From the NCBI GenBank assembly GCA_947172415.1, contig OX359202.1, positions 4,388,899-4,452,898 of the forward strand: a stretch of 64,000 nucleotides of DNA, given 5' to 3'. This DNA is from Chondrosia reniformis. Lineage: Eukaryota; Porifera; Demospongiae; Chondrillida; Chondrillidae. Under the pieces are notes generated by a model. The model was given only the letters and a program-made list of their open reading frames with translations. It made no database searches and was not told where the DNA came from. The translations under genes were made by a program, and so were the position numbers. Below, piece by piece: positions 1-11,079 of the stretch; the stretch's first letter is position 1; each line of letters begins with the position of its first letter.

Positions 1-378
1 AGTGACACATGCATCCCCTAATATACAGCTTAATATTATATATCAATTTTCATTTTACCCCCCAGTCCCAAGTTCTGCATGCAGCGCTGGTACGTATGTA
101 TAGATTCAGTTTGAGCAGAATTATCTTGAAGTTTGATTAACTATTGAAACAGGCTTTTTACTAGATTCCTACATATACTTTATGTAAGGAATGACATAGA
201 TTATTCCTTGTGTTTATAATAAGAATGCTTTATACTGATGAGGATCATTGGGTTAAAACTTTCAATTTGTGGAATTAGTAGAATATAGTTGTTGAGGCTC
301 AATACAGCTAGTACGTATACTTTATTGAGGAGTACCTTACTAACAGTGCCCTCCTCTGTGTTCCAACTACGTACTTAG
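1..378. other. Upstream or intronic sequence of the TPR gene
   Basis: No coding exon or RNA gene is visible here. The stretch is AT-rich and ends in an acceptor (TAG at 376-378) that opens the first recognisable exon of the TPR gene. Because that exon begins in mid-protein, this is probably an intron and the gene starts before the window. Confidence 0.5.
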
Positions 379-3300
379 GAGTCCCAGGGCTCGTACTCTG
401 GTGAGAGTGTTGGGCCTTTGGCTAGAGCACTGCAGAAGTATAGAGATGCAGTTGGAGTCTCTCCCACTAACCATCTGGCGCAGTATCACCTGGGTAGACT
501 GCTGCTACTTGTGGGCAAGTCACCCGAGGCACTGCCGCACCTCAAAGCTGCTGTGGCAGCCAAACCTGGCCACACTGAGTCAAGGTGAGAATCTAGTAGT
601 TGCATAGTGTGTATTGAAGTGAGAGGCAAGCAGGAATGAGGATCAGTGTAGCAATTGTAACCTAATGGTACACACTGGTAGTTGAAACCAGCTGTCCTGG
701 ATTTGATTTCCAACAATTGCTTCTTTGATAAACCTAATTCACTGGAAATTATTATGCCAAACCAGCCAAGTGACCTCAGTCTAATCTTGGCTGGGGGACC
801 GAAGTCCTATTAAATTGGCAACCAGTGATCGCCGCTTCTTTCCTATTTTTTTCCTCTTCATGATTGTATATTTTTGATTATCAATGCAAATGTTCATAAA
901 TGAAATTTATTTCAAGTATGTACGTACGTACATATGTATATATGCAGACTGTGCTTGGGGATTGCCATGGCAACTGAGAAGCAGTCTGTCCCAGAGGCTG
1001 CCGTGCTGTTGAGGGAGGGCCTGGCAGAGTACCAGAGTTGTGCTAGTGAAACTGCAGAAACTAAAGTTGATGCAACAAGAGGGACTCTTTTGGCTGATGA
1101 CTTTTGGAGACAGTCAAACTTACTAATTTCAAAGGGATTCATTGAATTAGCCAGGCTTGGAGGCCGTAATTGGTTGGATAAGCAAACCTGCCTACTGCTA
1201 GCCTGTCGGTTTGTCTGGACTGTTCCCTTTCACCACAGAGGGACAACTTACAAGCAACTCCTCTGGTACTGGGCAGAAGCAAGGTACGTATGCATAATCT
1301 AACACACCATTTTTTCAACAAACTATACGTACGTACTTTACAGTAAAAGGCCTATAGGGAACTAAATGAGAGCTTTAGCTGAGGATACAAGAGGTTTCTC
1401 CTCCGTCTTCTCCACTGGGCCACGTACATACGTGCATCTGTACAGATTTGTCTGTACATATACGTACTAGGTATACACATACGTACGTACGTATACGTAG
1501 TTCATCAAGACATACGTACGTAGGAGAGTCGGTGAATCTTATGGAGTTTACACTTATATCTAGTGGGTCCAAATGTTTTAGGTACATGTAAATATGTACG
1601 TATATTCAACTGTACATGTAGCAAAAGTTCAATACAATTCTATTTCTTATCCAGCAAGATGTTTCATTGCTAATCTCATAGTACATACGTATGTACGTAC
1701 ATGTATGCATCATAATGTACTATAGTGAATACTTTGACCTCCCCTTGTGTATATATGAAAATAGCTTGACATATACGTACGTCCGTACATATATGTAGAC
1801 TGTTTATTCTTTGAATTCACTTTGAATGGCCTTATGAATGTTGCTGCAGATATATATTACAAAGGTGTAGCCCAAAAGATGTGAGTCTTGAGTTGTGTTG
1901 CACCTTCTCATCACTGCTGGATCACGTGGACATTGATGCTACACAGAGGCTGAGCGAGATGAAACTCAATGTGAGTATATATAGACATGTATGTACATAC
2001 ATATGTACGTAGACAATTAGAGGACTTAGAGAGCACTGATAAAAAGACTTATACAGAGATCATTTCCTTCATCTCTGAAGCTCTTACATTTCGACCCTGG
2101 AGGTATTCTCAGTCACTGAAGAAGACCCCCATGGTCAAAATGTCTGACTAAAGTTTAACAGCACAACTGCATCTCTAGATGCTCAAAGGATGAACCTTCC
2201 AAAAGACAATATAATATACTTCTAAAACACTAGTACTCTGTAAACCTCTCACCTAAACATACATATTTATTACCTGCTCTCTGTACATATGTTCTTGTAG
2301 ACTTGTCGAGATCGTGTAAGCCAAGACCCGTGGTCCAGTGAGGCACTCTATCTCTTAGGTCGAGCACAGTCTAGTTGCTTTGAAGCAAAGGAAGATGATC
2401 CTGAGCTGTTAAACTCCGCTGAGAAGAGCTTCAGGGCAAGCATTGCTTGCGAGGGAAAGTCTTCAGCACAAGATGGAACTCCTAATGGTCTATCTACTCA
2501 GGAATGGTGGAAGAAGAAAGTTGCAGGAGATGTAAAGAGCAATACTTCAGCAGCAAAAAATGTATCTTCAACCCCAAAATCTGGATCAACAGCCAAGACA
2601 GGGGCTAATCCTCCAGTTGCTTCTGTAAAGAAAGGGCCAACTTCACAAAAGGCTCCAACCAAGCCTGTAGCATCCAGCAAGTCCTCCTCACAAGCCACGC
2701 CTACTGGCAAAATGGCTTCCAACACCAAAACTCCTACAAGTGCTACAAAGGGTCCTGTAGCCAAAACTCCTATAAGGAAGGGTCAATCAAGGCCATGTGA
2801 CACTAAGGCCAAGAATGTTGCTGCAACTGCAGACACAAATGCACAACAGAAGCAAAGCATTACATCACCTAAGCCAACCACTGCTTCCTCCCAGCCTAGT
2901 CAAACACAGAAGGAGGCAAACCCGACTATCCCAGATAGTGCTGCAAAGAAGAAAATAGGAATAATTAACAAGAAAAGCTATAATCCAAGACTTGGGCTTG
3001 CTAGAGTACTCATAAAGAAAGGAGGTGCCTCAGTAGACGAAGCTGTAGATCTCTACAAAGAGGTCATCTCAATGGCTCCACATGTTCATGATGCATACAT
3101 TGAACTGGGGGAGGTGCTGGTCAAGAAGAGCCCCCTAGAGGCTGTAGAAATCTATTCAAAATTTCCCTTTTCTTCTGAAGAGAGTTTTGATGATGGCTAC
3201 TTGTATGGTGAGATATCACGCATACTGTTAGCAGAAGAAAAGTTTGGTGACCCTTGGCTCCAAAGGAGTTTGATAGCGCTTGGTAGGGTGTTGGGTATTG

Positions 3301-3440
3301 GAGTTCTGGAGAAGCAATTTGCTGTTTTAGAGGCAAAGTTTCAAACCAACTTGCTCAAAAATGTAACAGCTGGGATACATGGAAAGCCAGTCGATGACAG
3401 TAGTCTACAAGCATTCTTCAAATACAAGTGCTGGATTTGA
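379..3440 (+). CDS. TPR-repeat protein, 3' part of gene
   Basis: Four exons join in one frame: 379-584, 948-1283, 1850-1970 and 2301-3440 (TGA), all with GT-AG junctions; 1803 nt, 600 residues plus stop. The 5' end lies outside the window. The first exon has a TPR-like helix pair (LAQYHLGRLLLLVGKSPEAL, then HLKAAVAAKPGH), and a second recognisable helix pair begins SEALYLLGRAQS in the last exon. A Lys/Ser/Thr/Pro/Ala-rich low-complexity linker of about 150 residues follows, then a conserved-looking C-terminal block with TPR-like sequence (DEAVDLYKEVISMAP, AYIELGEVLVKKSPLEAVEI) ending in FFKYKCWI. TPR proteins are usually assembly scaffolds; I cannot name the orthologue. The linker could be a disordered hinge. 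A SINE copy and a hammerhead-like repeat sit in its introns. Confidence 0.75.
651..728 (+). repeat. tRNA-derived SINE copy (degenerate)
   Basis: Shares a block with the copies at 13254, 8026 and 16556: an ACCAGCTGTCCTGG segment followed by a B-box-like TTTGATTTCC and an AATTGCTTCTT end. The A-box part is decayed. It lies in an intron of the TPR gene. A downstream segment (about 750-850, CCAGCCAAG and AACCAGTGATC) recurs near 21300-21520, 56570, 57580 and 63800, so it is probably the SINE body or tail. Confidence 0.5.
2116..2144 (+). repeat. Hammerhead-like Penelope-tail motif
   Basis: Reads CTGAAGAAGACC, a short loop, GGTC then AAAATGTC. This is a degenerate form of the CTGANGA-stem II-GAAA hammerhead core seen more completely at 43485. 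The flanking TCTAGATGCTCAAA and GATGAACC match the terminal inverted repeats of the element at 51152-51276. Intronic in the TPR gene. Confidence 0.5.
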
Positions 3441-3784
3441 TAACATTTTGTAGTATAACTTGCTAACTTTGTGAAGCTGAATATTTTTCATTTGATTATT
3501 GTATCTCATGAATATGTTTACTTACATGTAATGTGTTGTGTATTAGTATATACGTAATTACGTATATATGAGAATATGTACATGTACATGTATGTCAAGT
3601 GGATATAAAATATACATTTTTCCCATCCATATATATGGAAATTTATGATACATTATATTTATAATAACACTCAAATCAGCTGTAAGTTTTTAAATATTAC
3701 TTTATATATAATAATATAATATTGTTATAATAAATGAAAAATAAAATCCATATAAGAAATTTAAACACTATGCAATGTTAATTA
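3441..3784. other. Convergent 3' intergenic region (TPR gene / NOP2)
   Basis: Very AT-rich spacer between two tail-to-tail genes, with TACGTA-containing palindromic stretches near 3550-3580. It must hold both 3' ends. The only clear plus-strand poly(A) hexamer is at 3729-3734. No gene seen. Confidence 0.7.
3729..3734 (+). terminator. AATAAA poly(A) signal for the TPR gene
   Basis: Canonical AATAAA about 290 nt after the TGA of the TPR gene, with another ATAAAA stretch just downstream. It lies close to the NOP2 stop codon on the other strand, so the two 3' UTRs may overlap. Confidence 0.4.
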
Positions 3785-5611
3785 TCATGTATTTGTGTCC
3801 TCAACAACTGGTTTTGGAATTTTATCTGAAAACTTTTTCAACTTGGCAACAAAAAAGCCATCCATATTGTGTGTGTGAGGATAGAATCTCCTGCAGGAAC
3901 TAAGTGATGGGTGGAAACGACTTTGCCTAAATTTTGTAAACCCCTCCACGCCAAATGATAGCCCAGTAGGAACAATCTTAACATGTCGCTTCTTCAGTGC
4001 ATATTCAATAACAGACTCATTCTCCTCAGTCAATACAGAGCAGGTTGAATACACAATGTAGCCCCCAGTCTTTGAGGAAGCGGACACAGAATCTATTGCT
4101 GACAATATCAGTTCCTTTTGGATGTGGGAACAACGCAACACATCCTTCTCTGACTTGCTTGCCTTGGCCGACTGATCCTTGGCAATTACACCAGTCCCAC
4201 TACAGGGTGCATCTAGAAGCACTCGGTCAAAGCCTCCAATCACCTTTGGAAACTCCCTACCATCATAGCTGCAGACTACAGTGTTGGTGACACCCAGACG
4301 ATGGATGTTTGCTACCAAAGCCTTGGTTCTATCCTTCTTTGCATCATTTGCAAACACAATTCCAGTGTTCTTCATAAGCGCAGAGATGTAGGTGGTCTTA
4401 CCTCCAGGGGCAGCACACATGTCCAAGACCCTCTCATTCTCTTGGGGTGCCAGTGCCATTACTGGAAGCATGGAGGAGGCACCTTGCAGCATGTACTGAC
4501 CAGCAAGGTATTCAGGGGTGGCCCCTATTGGCACACGACTGTCATACACCACCAGGCCTACTTTGGACCAGTCACCAATTGGGTCTAGATTCACACCTCT
4601 GTTTATAAGGGATTGTGCAAGATCCCTTCGCCTGGTCTTTAAGGAGTTTGTTCTAATAGTCACTGGTCTCGCCACTTCATTAGCATCCAAGAACTCTACC
4701 AATTCTGACAGTTTCATCAACTCTACAAACTTGTTTGCTAGATATTCGTTATAACTATAGTAAGTCATTATGTCCTGGATGAGCAGACTTGAGTATTCTG
4801 AGCGAGATCGCCCTGGCTCCCTCAGCTTCTTAAAGTTGCAGAGAACATGCACAACTTCTTGTATCCTATGACCAATTTCCTTCAGTTCCAACGTTTCTTC
4901 TGCAAGCTCTTGAGCTGTAGGCAAATGAAAGATCTCTTCTTTTGTAATATTATCTTGTAACTCAGCCTGTTGCAATTCTTCTTGTTTCCTCTTTTTTCTA
5001 TCCAGTTTTCTTGATTGGTCTTCAACTGGGAGTAGATCTGCAGCATCTTCTTCTTCTTCAGAATTAGAATCTTCAGAAAACTCATCAGGTAGCATCATAT
5101 CATCATCATCGTCATCAATATCATCATTGTCATCAACCTCATCGTCATCTTTATTCAGTGCTTTGTCTGAATCCTTAATTTTGTCAGGGTAGTTTTGTTC
5201 TGCAAACAAATCTCCTAGTTTACCAACCAAAACATCATCATCTTCTGAATCCGAGTCCTTTCTATTCTTCTTTGATCGCTTCGATTTGGGTTCTCTAGCT
5301 TGCTCCTCTTCTGAGAGCTCAATATCGCTTTCCTCTTCCTCACTTGGAACTTCTTCGTATTTCTTTGGCGTCCGATCCTTAGTTTGCTTTTTCTGTTTCG
5401 CTTTTTTAGTAATAGTTGTTAAAAGATTGGATTCTTTAAGTTTAGTTTTTGCTGCTCTCTTTTTAGCTCTTCGCAGTTGAGTTGCAGACGGTTCCTTTCG
5501 CTTTAAACTTTCTTTCTTTAGATGCTTTGGTACTTCTGGGTTTCCTTGCTTCCGCGTCTTTCTTCCAGGGCCCCTCTTCCCTAGCTCCCGAAAATCCTTT
5601 TTTCTCCCCAT
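3785..5611 (-). CDS. NOP2: NOP2/NSUN1, 25S/28S rRNA (cytosine-C5) methyltransferase
   Basis: Intronless 608-residue reading frame from ATG at 5611. NOP2 (p120, NSUN1) methylates one cytosine in large-subunit rRNA in the nucleolus and is needed for 60S ribosome assembly. Residues 1-230 are lysine-rich basic blocks alternating with long Asp/Glu runs, typical of the NOP2 N-terminus. The NSUN catalytic fold follows: VARPVTIRTN entry, S-adenosylmethionine loop LDMCAAPGGKTT (D397), DAPCSGTG with Cys470, and the catalytic YSTCS with Cys524. The two-cysteine arrangement is the hallmark of RNA m5C methyltransferases. The C-terminus has the family's RFYPHTHNMDGFFVAKL motif. The start is the first ATG after the open frame begins and gives a normal basic N-terminus. 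Its upstream neighbour starts 179 bp away on the other strand. Confidence 0.95.
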   Translation of the reverse strand: MGRKKDFRELGKRGPGRKTRKQGNPEVPKHLKKESLKRKEPSATQLRRAKKRAAKTKLKESNLLTTITKKAKQKKQTKDRTPKKYEEVPSEEEESDIELSEEEQAREPKSKRSKKNRKDSDSEDDDVLVGKLGDLFAEQNYPDKIKDSDKALNKDDDEVDDNDDIDDDDDDMMLPDEFSEDSNSEEEEDAADLLPVEDQSRKLDRKKRKQEELQQAELQDNITKEEIFHLPTAQELAEETLELKEIGHRIQEVVHVLCNFKKLREPGRSRSEYSSLLIQDIMTYYSYNEYLANKFVELMKLSELVEFLDANEVARPVTIRTNSLKTRRRDLAQSLINRGVNLDPIGDWSKVGLVVYDSRVPIGATPEYLAGQYMLQGASSMLPVMALAPQENERVLDMCAAPGGKTTYISALMKNTGIVFANDAKKDRTKALVANIHRLGVTNTVVCSYDGREFPKVIGGFDRVLLDAPCSGTGVIAKDQSAKASKSEKDVLRCSHIQKELILSAIDSVSASSKTGGYIVYSTCSVLTEENESVIEYALKKRHVKIVPTGLSFGVEGFTKFRQSRFHPSLSSCRRFYPHTHNMDGFFVAKLKKFSDKIPKPVVEDTNT

Positions 5612-5790
5612 GATGCTAACATGCTATTGAGCATGCGCAATAGGTGCCAAATTATTTAGCGGGTAATTTAAATGGCTGGATATTTCGCCACCAATGTTGT
5701 CATTGAAGTTCGAATAATTACCTTTCTCTATTAATTTGATATTTATTCTCATTCTCTATTTTATAGGTTTTGGAATCAGTTGTCGTATAT
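5612..5790. promoter_or_regulatory. Shared bidirectional promoter, NOP2 / meiotic candidate gene
   Basis: The start codons of two divergent genes lie only 179 bp apart, so both must be driven from this stretch. It contains GCATGCGCA at 5631-5639, resembling an NRF-1 half-site palindrome, and a CCAAT at about 5691. There is no obvious TATA box. Site function is inference. Confidence 0.55.
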
Positions 5791-8700
5791 ATGTTTAGTC
5801 ATGCGAGTTGTAATTCTAAAGATACTATGTTGCTTTCAATTGCTTTGGAATTTGGAGGTGATAATGTCATCAGTAGGTTTAATTAATTGTTAATAAGACG
5901 TTGTATGCTCTACAATACCTGTCATTGTTTAGTGAAATTAAATGTAACTTCATCAATGCTCAACATTAATGGACTGGAAGAATTGAGAAGCATATTCTGT
6001 AAGACTATCAGTAGTAGTAGTAGTAAGCATGAATAACTAGTTTTTTGGATACATTCAGCAGGGAGGCCAATTTTGGAACCGTACAAGAGTGACATAAATA
6101 TTGAGGTTGATGGTGAAGCTATTGAGGAGCCTGCAAAGCTGGAGGTTTCATGTCTCCTTCCATCTGTTCAAAATCACCTGTTGAGTGAAGTGGTGCCACT
6201 TCTGAAGAGACACATTAAACTATTGTATATCACCCATCCTGGGGTAAGAAGAACAATACACATACGAGACTCTACCAGTGTGTATCAACGAGTACAACAT
6301 CCAATAACTTATACATACGTATGTACGTACTTGTAGGTAATATTTAAACTCTGGATTTATAGTCCCACATCTACACCAAATGCATGGGAATATCCCCAGG
6401 AGGACCAATCCTTGAATGAGAATGCCCTTATTCCTAATACTGTACATGTGAGCAGCCAGTGTGTGATTGCAGGGGAGGCAGAACACTTCTTTGATATAGA
6501 CAGGTAATCAACACATAGCTACTGTGCTTACCTCGGTATGATGGCATGGGAGTAACCCCAAGTTTATAAATATGAATAATGTAATGAGGATTTTTTAATG
6601 TATTGTCAAAGTTAATGATACATTTTCTGAACTTTTGGAGTATCACTGGTAAGACCCCAGGGTTGAAATGTTCAAGAAAAAACAATTCTCTAGACATATA
6701 CATACATCATCTTAAAATTGTAAATATGAATGTGTATGTATTACGTATGTAGTTGATTATTGAATCAGATGATGATCATAGATAGCTCAGAGAATGCATA
6801 CTTACAACACTTCTCTCCATCTGAGAATAGATGTATATATCCTATAATATTTCAGGTTCCCATTCTCATTTTAATATGCAAAGAATGGAAACTGAATGTT
6901 GTATCCTATAATTATTATATTTCCTATTTCAGCTCACCAGATGCCAGTTATAAGCTACGGTTTCAAAGTGGAGCAACATACAATCTCTTTACAAAATACA
7001 AATGTACTGATTTAGAGGGACAGTACAGTTTGAGTGCTTCCGTCAGCCTGTCGCCTCCAGTGCTTCCTTCTAACAGGAGAAAAGGAGCCAAGAAGAAATT
7101 ATTGCCAGCCGATTTATGTATCACAGAGGTCAAGGTATGTACATCTGCCATGCCCATGTTAAATGCACTATAATACTCTATAGTTAATTGAGCTGAACAC
7201 TTCTCATTTGATAGGTAATTACCTATGGTCCCCAGGGTCTACCTCTTTTCTCAAAAGCAGTTTCTCCAACTCATTTAGCAAACTCCATCTGTGACTGGGA
7301 AAACTATAACATGAGTTTAGAGCCTTACATCACAGACAACCTTAAACCTCCTCTGGGCGCCCTCTTCACTGTAAAGCAGTCGGATGGAGAGAATTTGGAG
7401 AAAAGACAGCTCATAGTGATTCTGTTCATCACTGCAAAAGATGTGGAATGTTCTAGCTTGGATACTGACTTACGTATGTAGGTATATGATAATATTTCAT
7501 CATGACATTCTGCAACTCTGGCAGCAATGCTATTCAGTATGTGTTGTGCATACTGATAAGGATATCTAGTTGCATGTTGTTGTTTACTTGGTAATACAGG
7601 GACTGTTGAGATATTTAGGTCAAACTTTAACAGCATTCTGACAAACTGTAGTGGTCGATTTAGGTTGGCAACTCATTCGGTTCTTAATCGTGTTCTTTAC
7701 AACTATCAAAAATATCAAGAGGTAGGTATTCAGTACAGTATATATGTACATAACATACTTACATGCATGCATATATACCTTGTACGTATGTGTGATCAGT
7801 TAATGTATGTACACTTAGTAATGTACTCAGGTATGTCAGAGGTCCATTGGTTTAGATGGAGCCTCCCACAGGATGTGAGCTGGGCTGGGTCATAGACTGT
7901 CAGCTGATTCTGACTAATTGAATCACCACTAATGTACATACGTACGTACATATATTATCTATACTAAATGGAGGCTAATTAGTTGGAAGTTAGTGTTAGA
8001 GGGAAGCATGATTATGCATTGCTATAACAATTTTAGTTTAGTCTCTTATGGAACACTGCATGGTTGCTTATAGACCAGCTGTCCTTGGTTCAGTTCCCAG
8101 TAATTATATACGTATTTGTGTCTTACCTCATAAAGTTTGAAAATTTATATTTATCAATGTGGTTTAATTTTTACTTCATGTAAGGTATTAATATGGAATA
8201 CGTATATATGCAAGTTTGTACTGTATATACATACGTATGCCTGTGTATAAATAAAAATAATCACTTAAAAGTATTGCCTATCATCATAGCCTTTGCACGG
8301 CTCAGTGCAATTAACTCCCTTTTATTTATGTACGTATAAGGTTAATATACAATTAGTGACAATAGGTCATATTCATATGCATATGTGTTTGTATAGGTAT
8401 CTACAACTCTTAATGAATCCCTTCCAACTCTGAGTGCTGCAGTTACGTCAATCTTCAAGAGATCATCAAATAGTTACTTTACATCAAAATGTCTTTTCTT
8501 GCTGGAGGTAAATGTTCTTGGGTACTGCATGTGTATGCAATAATTGTGCTTGCCACTCCTTGTACGTTTCTTCATTATGTGATGTAAATGGTTGTGGTAT
8601 AACTGTGTCAACACCTGTATATACATTTGAACTTTATTGATTTGTCCCTTATATGTATGTATGTAGTTGAATTCGGAACACTCCAAAGAGTCTGAGTTTA

Positions 8701-9739
8701 GTGAAACCCTCTTATCTAAACTCTTCCACCTTTCAAAGAAGCATACAACAATGAAGAAAGCTCATCCATGTAAAGTCATAAAAAAGGTTTATGAATATGT
8801 ATTATGTCTACTTATTCACATACATACGTACTTTTGCATATACGTAGAGAACTTTTAGGCTAATACTACAATTATTTATGTATTCAGGAAGTTACAACCA
8901 AATGTCTTCCTGTGAGAGCTAGTACTAGTACTGATCCACCTGTGAGTGATGGTATGGACGACCTGGAGACACAGCTGCCTGATGACAGTCACATTAGCAA
9001 GCCTTGTGTACGAACTTATCTAAGTAAACACTATGCTTGCAAGCGAGCCCGTAGAGAAGGTCCTCCTTTAGAGCCCAAAAGAGTGAATGCGGCACCTCAC
9101 ATCATAGACTTTACATCGGGTGACTACCGTGATGACCATGACTTCAATGTATTAGAATCACTATTTACATTAGAGGAAAGTTTCCATCCTGAAGAAGAAC
9201 CTGATAAAATCTCTATGCCACTCTCTGTTCAGAGTGAGACATCACAGAGCCTTCTTTTGCCAGTGGTTAGTCCACTATCCTTTTCTCCACGTTCAACTGC
9301 TGGTGACAAGAATGACATTTTGAGGAGTGATGATGATGTACAGTCTGAGCACAGTGAATGGTCGTGTGAAGATCTCATGACTACATTCAGTGGTCTATCC
9401 TTTGATACAACTTCTGAAGTTAAAGAGGATCTGGAGAGCCCTTCACTTTCAGACATTGAATGGGAAGTGTCAGCATTTCAAACAACCCAGTCTTCCTCCA
9501 ATTTAACACAGCCTGAAACTGCAGGCTCTCCATCACTGTTCAGAGATGTGGGCAGTGTAGCAAAAGAGGCCATCGAGAACATATACATGGATAACAAGGA
9601 TGAACTAAGAAATGATTTTGATGCTCTCAAATCAATTGATTCCTTATTTGAAAACATTAACAATCAAGAACAAAAAGATAGAGAAATAGAGTTGAATGAA
9701 ACACAATGGAAAATAGAAGATAACGACTTCCATTGGTAA
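5791..9739 (+). CDS. Candidate TOPOVIBL-like (topoisomerase VI subunit B-like) protein
   Basis: Ten exons join in frame: 5791-5872, 5933-6022, 6059-6243, 6337-6503, 6933-7134, 7215-7473, 7600-7721, 8397-8507, 8667-8786, 8888-9739; 729 residues. No catalytic motif is visible. The middle block (SNFNSILTNCSGRF, then LSAAVTSIFKRSSNSYF, SKCLFLL, and ETLLSKLFHLSKKH) resembles my recollection of the C11orf80/TOPOVIBL family, the B-type partner of SPO11 in meiotic break formation. The last exon is an acidic, Ser-rich disordered tail ending in a short amphipathic stretch with two tryptophans (TQWKIEDNDFHW), comparable in place to the REC114-binding peptide at the TOPOVIBL C-terminus. The alternative is an unrelated conserved protein. 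Exon 3 could start at 6062 instead. A SINE copy sits in intron 7. Confidence 0.5.
8026..8110 (+). repeat. tRNA-derived SINE copy (degenerate)
   Basis: Contains ACCAGCTGTCCTTGGTTC and CAGTTCCCAGTAATTA, matching the B-box half of the copy at 13254. Further downstream (about 8280-8330) ATAGCCTTTGCAC and GTGCAATTAACTCCC recur near 21555 and, reversed, near 56305 and 63700. Intronic. Confidence 0.45.
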
Positions 9740-9763
9740 TTGTCACCATATTACTATACAACA

Positions 9764-9769
9764 AATAAA
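9764..9769 (+). terminator. AATAAA poly(A) signal
   Basis: Canonical hexamer 25 nt after the TAA of the TOPOVIBL-like gene, so the 3' UTR is very short. Confidence 0.7.
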
Positions 9770-10115
9770 ATTTTATACAATACGTATATTGTATATACGT
9801 AATACAGTTAAATGATTGTTGATATTCGGAGTCCTTCTGTGACTATCCCCATAGCTACACCTACAACACACCCCCACACAACAATCCAGTCTAAATGTCT
9901 GAAGATTAGCTTGAACATGACTTTCTGGAGTTTTCTCTTTGTCAAATCTTTAATTCTCCACTCTAAATATGATTCTATGTCTCTTCTCAACTGCTCACTA
10001 TCTACCTGTGTTTATAAAAGAGGCACACACAAGATACAACTTCGGCAAACATTGTATGGTATTAGTATACAGACATGCTAGTATACTGTAGGCTGCTAAA
10101 TAGGCATTGCACGCT
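9770..10115. other. Intergenic spacer
   Basis: Open frames here are short and have no recognisable protein features. The spacer leads into the Penelope-like element remnant. Confidence 0.5.
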
Positions 10116-10221
10116 GTTTTGCTTAAACCCTTAATGTAAGGTAAGCAGAGGACTCGTTCTTCCTTGTTTAAGTCATCATTTTTTTCTTATTTAATGTTCT
10201 TCTTAAGGGTTTAAGCAAAAC
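10116..10221. repeat. 19-bp perfect inverted repeat
   Basis: The 19 bases at 10116-10134 (GTTTTGCTTAAACCCTTAA) are exactly reverse-complementary to 10203-10221, enclosing a 68-bp T-rich loop. The right arm directly precedes the GIY-YIG fragment, so the hairpin may mark the 5' boundary of a truncated retroelement copy or be a separate small element it landed beside. Confidence 0.7.
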
Positions 10222-10830
10222 CATATGTATACAAAGAGTTTGCAGACCATTGAAAGGGAGAATTACACGTAAGACAACCAATTCTCAGTATGGAGAGTGA
10301 AGGGTGTTGGTCCATACTGAGAAGGATAAAGACACCACTACCAGAGACACAGAAAACAGGAGTCATATATGAAATACCTAGTAGATGCGGACAAGTGTAC
10401 ATTGGTGAAACATGTAAGACCCTCAATTATAGGATGAAGGAACATTCAGTACAGAGGATTGACACCAATAATTCCTTAGCTGCACATGTCAAAGAAGCCT
10501 CACATGACATCTCCTGGGAGAATGCTAAGGTATTACAGGGAGAACAGCACAAGATCAGAAGGAAGATCAAGGAGGCTGTACTAATACAGAGGACACCTTG
10601 CATGAACATGGACCTAGGAATGAACTTGGATCCTGTGTATTTGGAATGACATACTTAATTAACACTACCACCTAATTTAATATTTGGCACAATTTTATCC
10701 ATTATATTATCACCCACCACCTGCCATCCACAACATCTATATAAACACACTTGTGTTCCTCTTTATTATTGCTGATGAAGACCTTAGGGTCAAATGTTAC
10801 GTTATTATTGCTGTAGCTCTATAATCATCA
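10222..10830 (+). mobile_element. Penelope-like element 3' fragment with GIY-YIG endonuclease
   Basis: The frame 10290-10649 encodes a GIY-YIG nuclease domain: VIYEIPSRCG, QVYIGET, the conserved Arg in LNYRMKEH, and a downstream Glu in KEAVLIQ. This is the endonuclease at the C-terminus of Penelope-like retroelements. Upstream in other frames are relics of the linker that normally joins it to the reverse transcriptase; the reverse transcriptase itself is absent. A hammerhead-like motif follows at 10772. This is a 5'-truncated, probably dead copy between two host genes. Confidence 0.75.
10772..10797 (+). repeat. Hammerhead-like motif at the Penelope-like element tail
   Basis: CTGATGAAGACC-TTAG-GGTC-AAATGTT: a CTGATGA box, a four- to five-base-pair stem II and an A-rich box. 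The core GAAA has lost its G, so self-cleavage is unlikely in this copy. Its place 120 bp after the GIY-YIG stop fits the known association of hammerhead motifs with Penelope-like elements. Confidence 0.55.
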
Positions 10831-11079
10831 ACTAATAGGTGTACATGTATCTTTTAAGACTAAGGAAATTGTACATTGATTAATCAATCAATTTTCAGAG
10901 GAATGCCCCATCAGCCACAGGCTGGTCTACCTGGGGGTCCCTGAAGTTACAAAAAACACAATAGGGGGAGGGGGTTACCAAATACCTCAGCCTACATTAC
11001 CTTAACATATGCAACAATTACAGTATGTTCAAGCAAATTATAGTACAGTAAGCCAGCTTGTCATAAATAAGACAATGCA

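Noticed and set aside
401..607. 68-codon frame at 401-607 as the coding frame of the first exon
   Set aside because: The frame starting at 379 gives TPR-like sequence and joins the next exon in phase; the listed one is a shadow frame.
10778..10800. Active hammerhead ribozyme at the Penelope-like fragment
   Set aside because: The invariant GAAA has become CAAA and no stem III is apparent, so this copy is unlikely to cleave.
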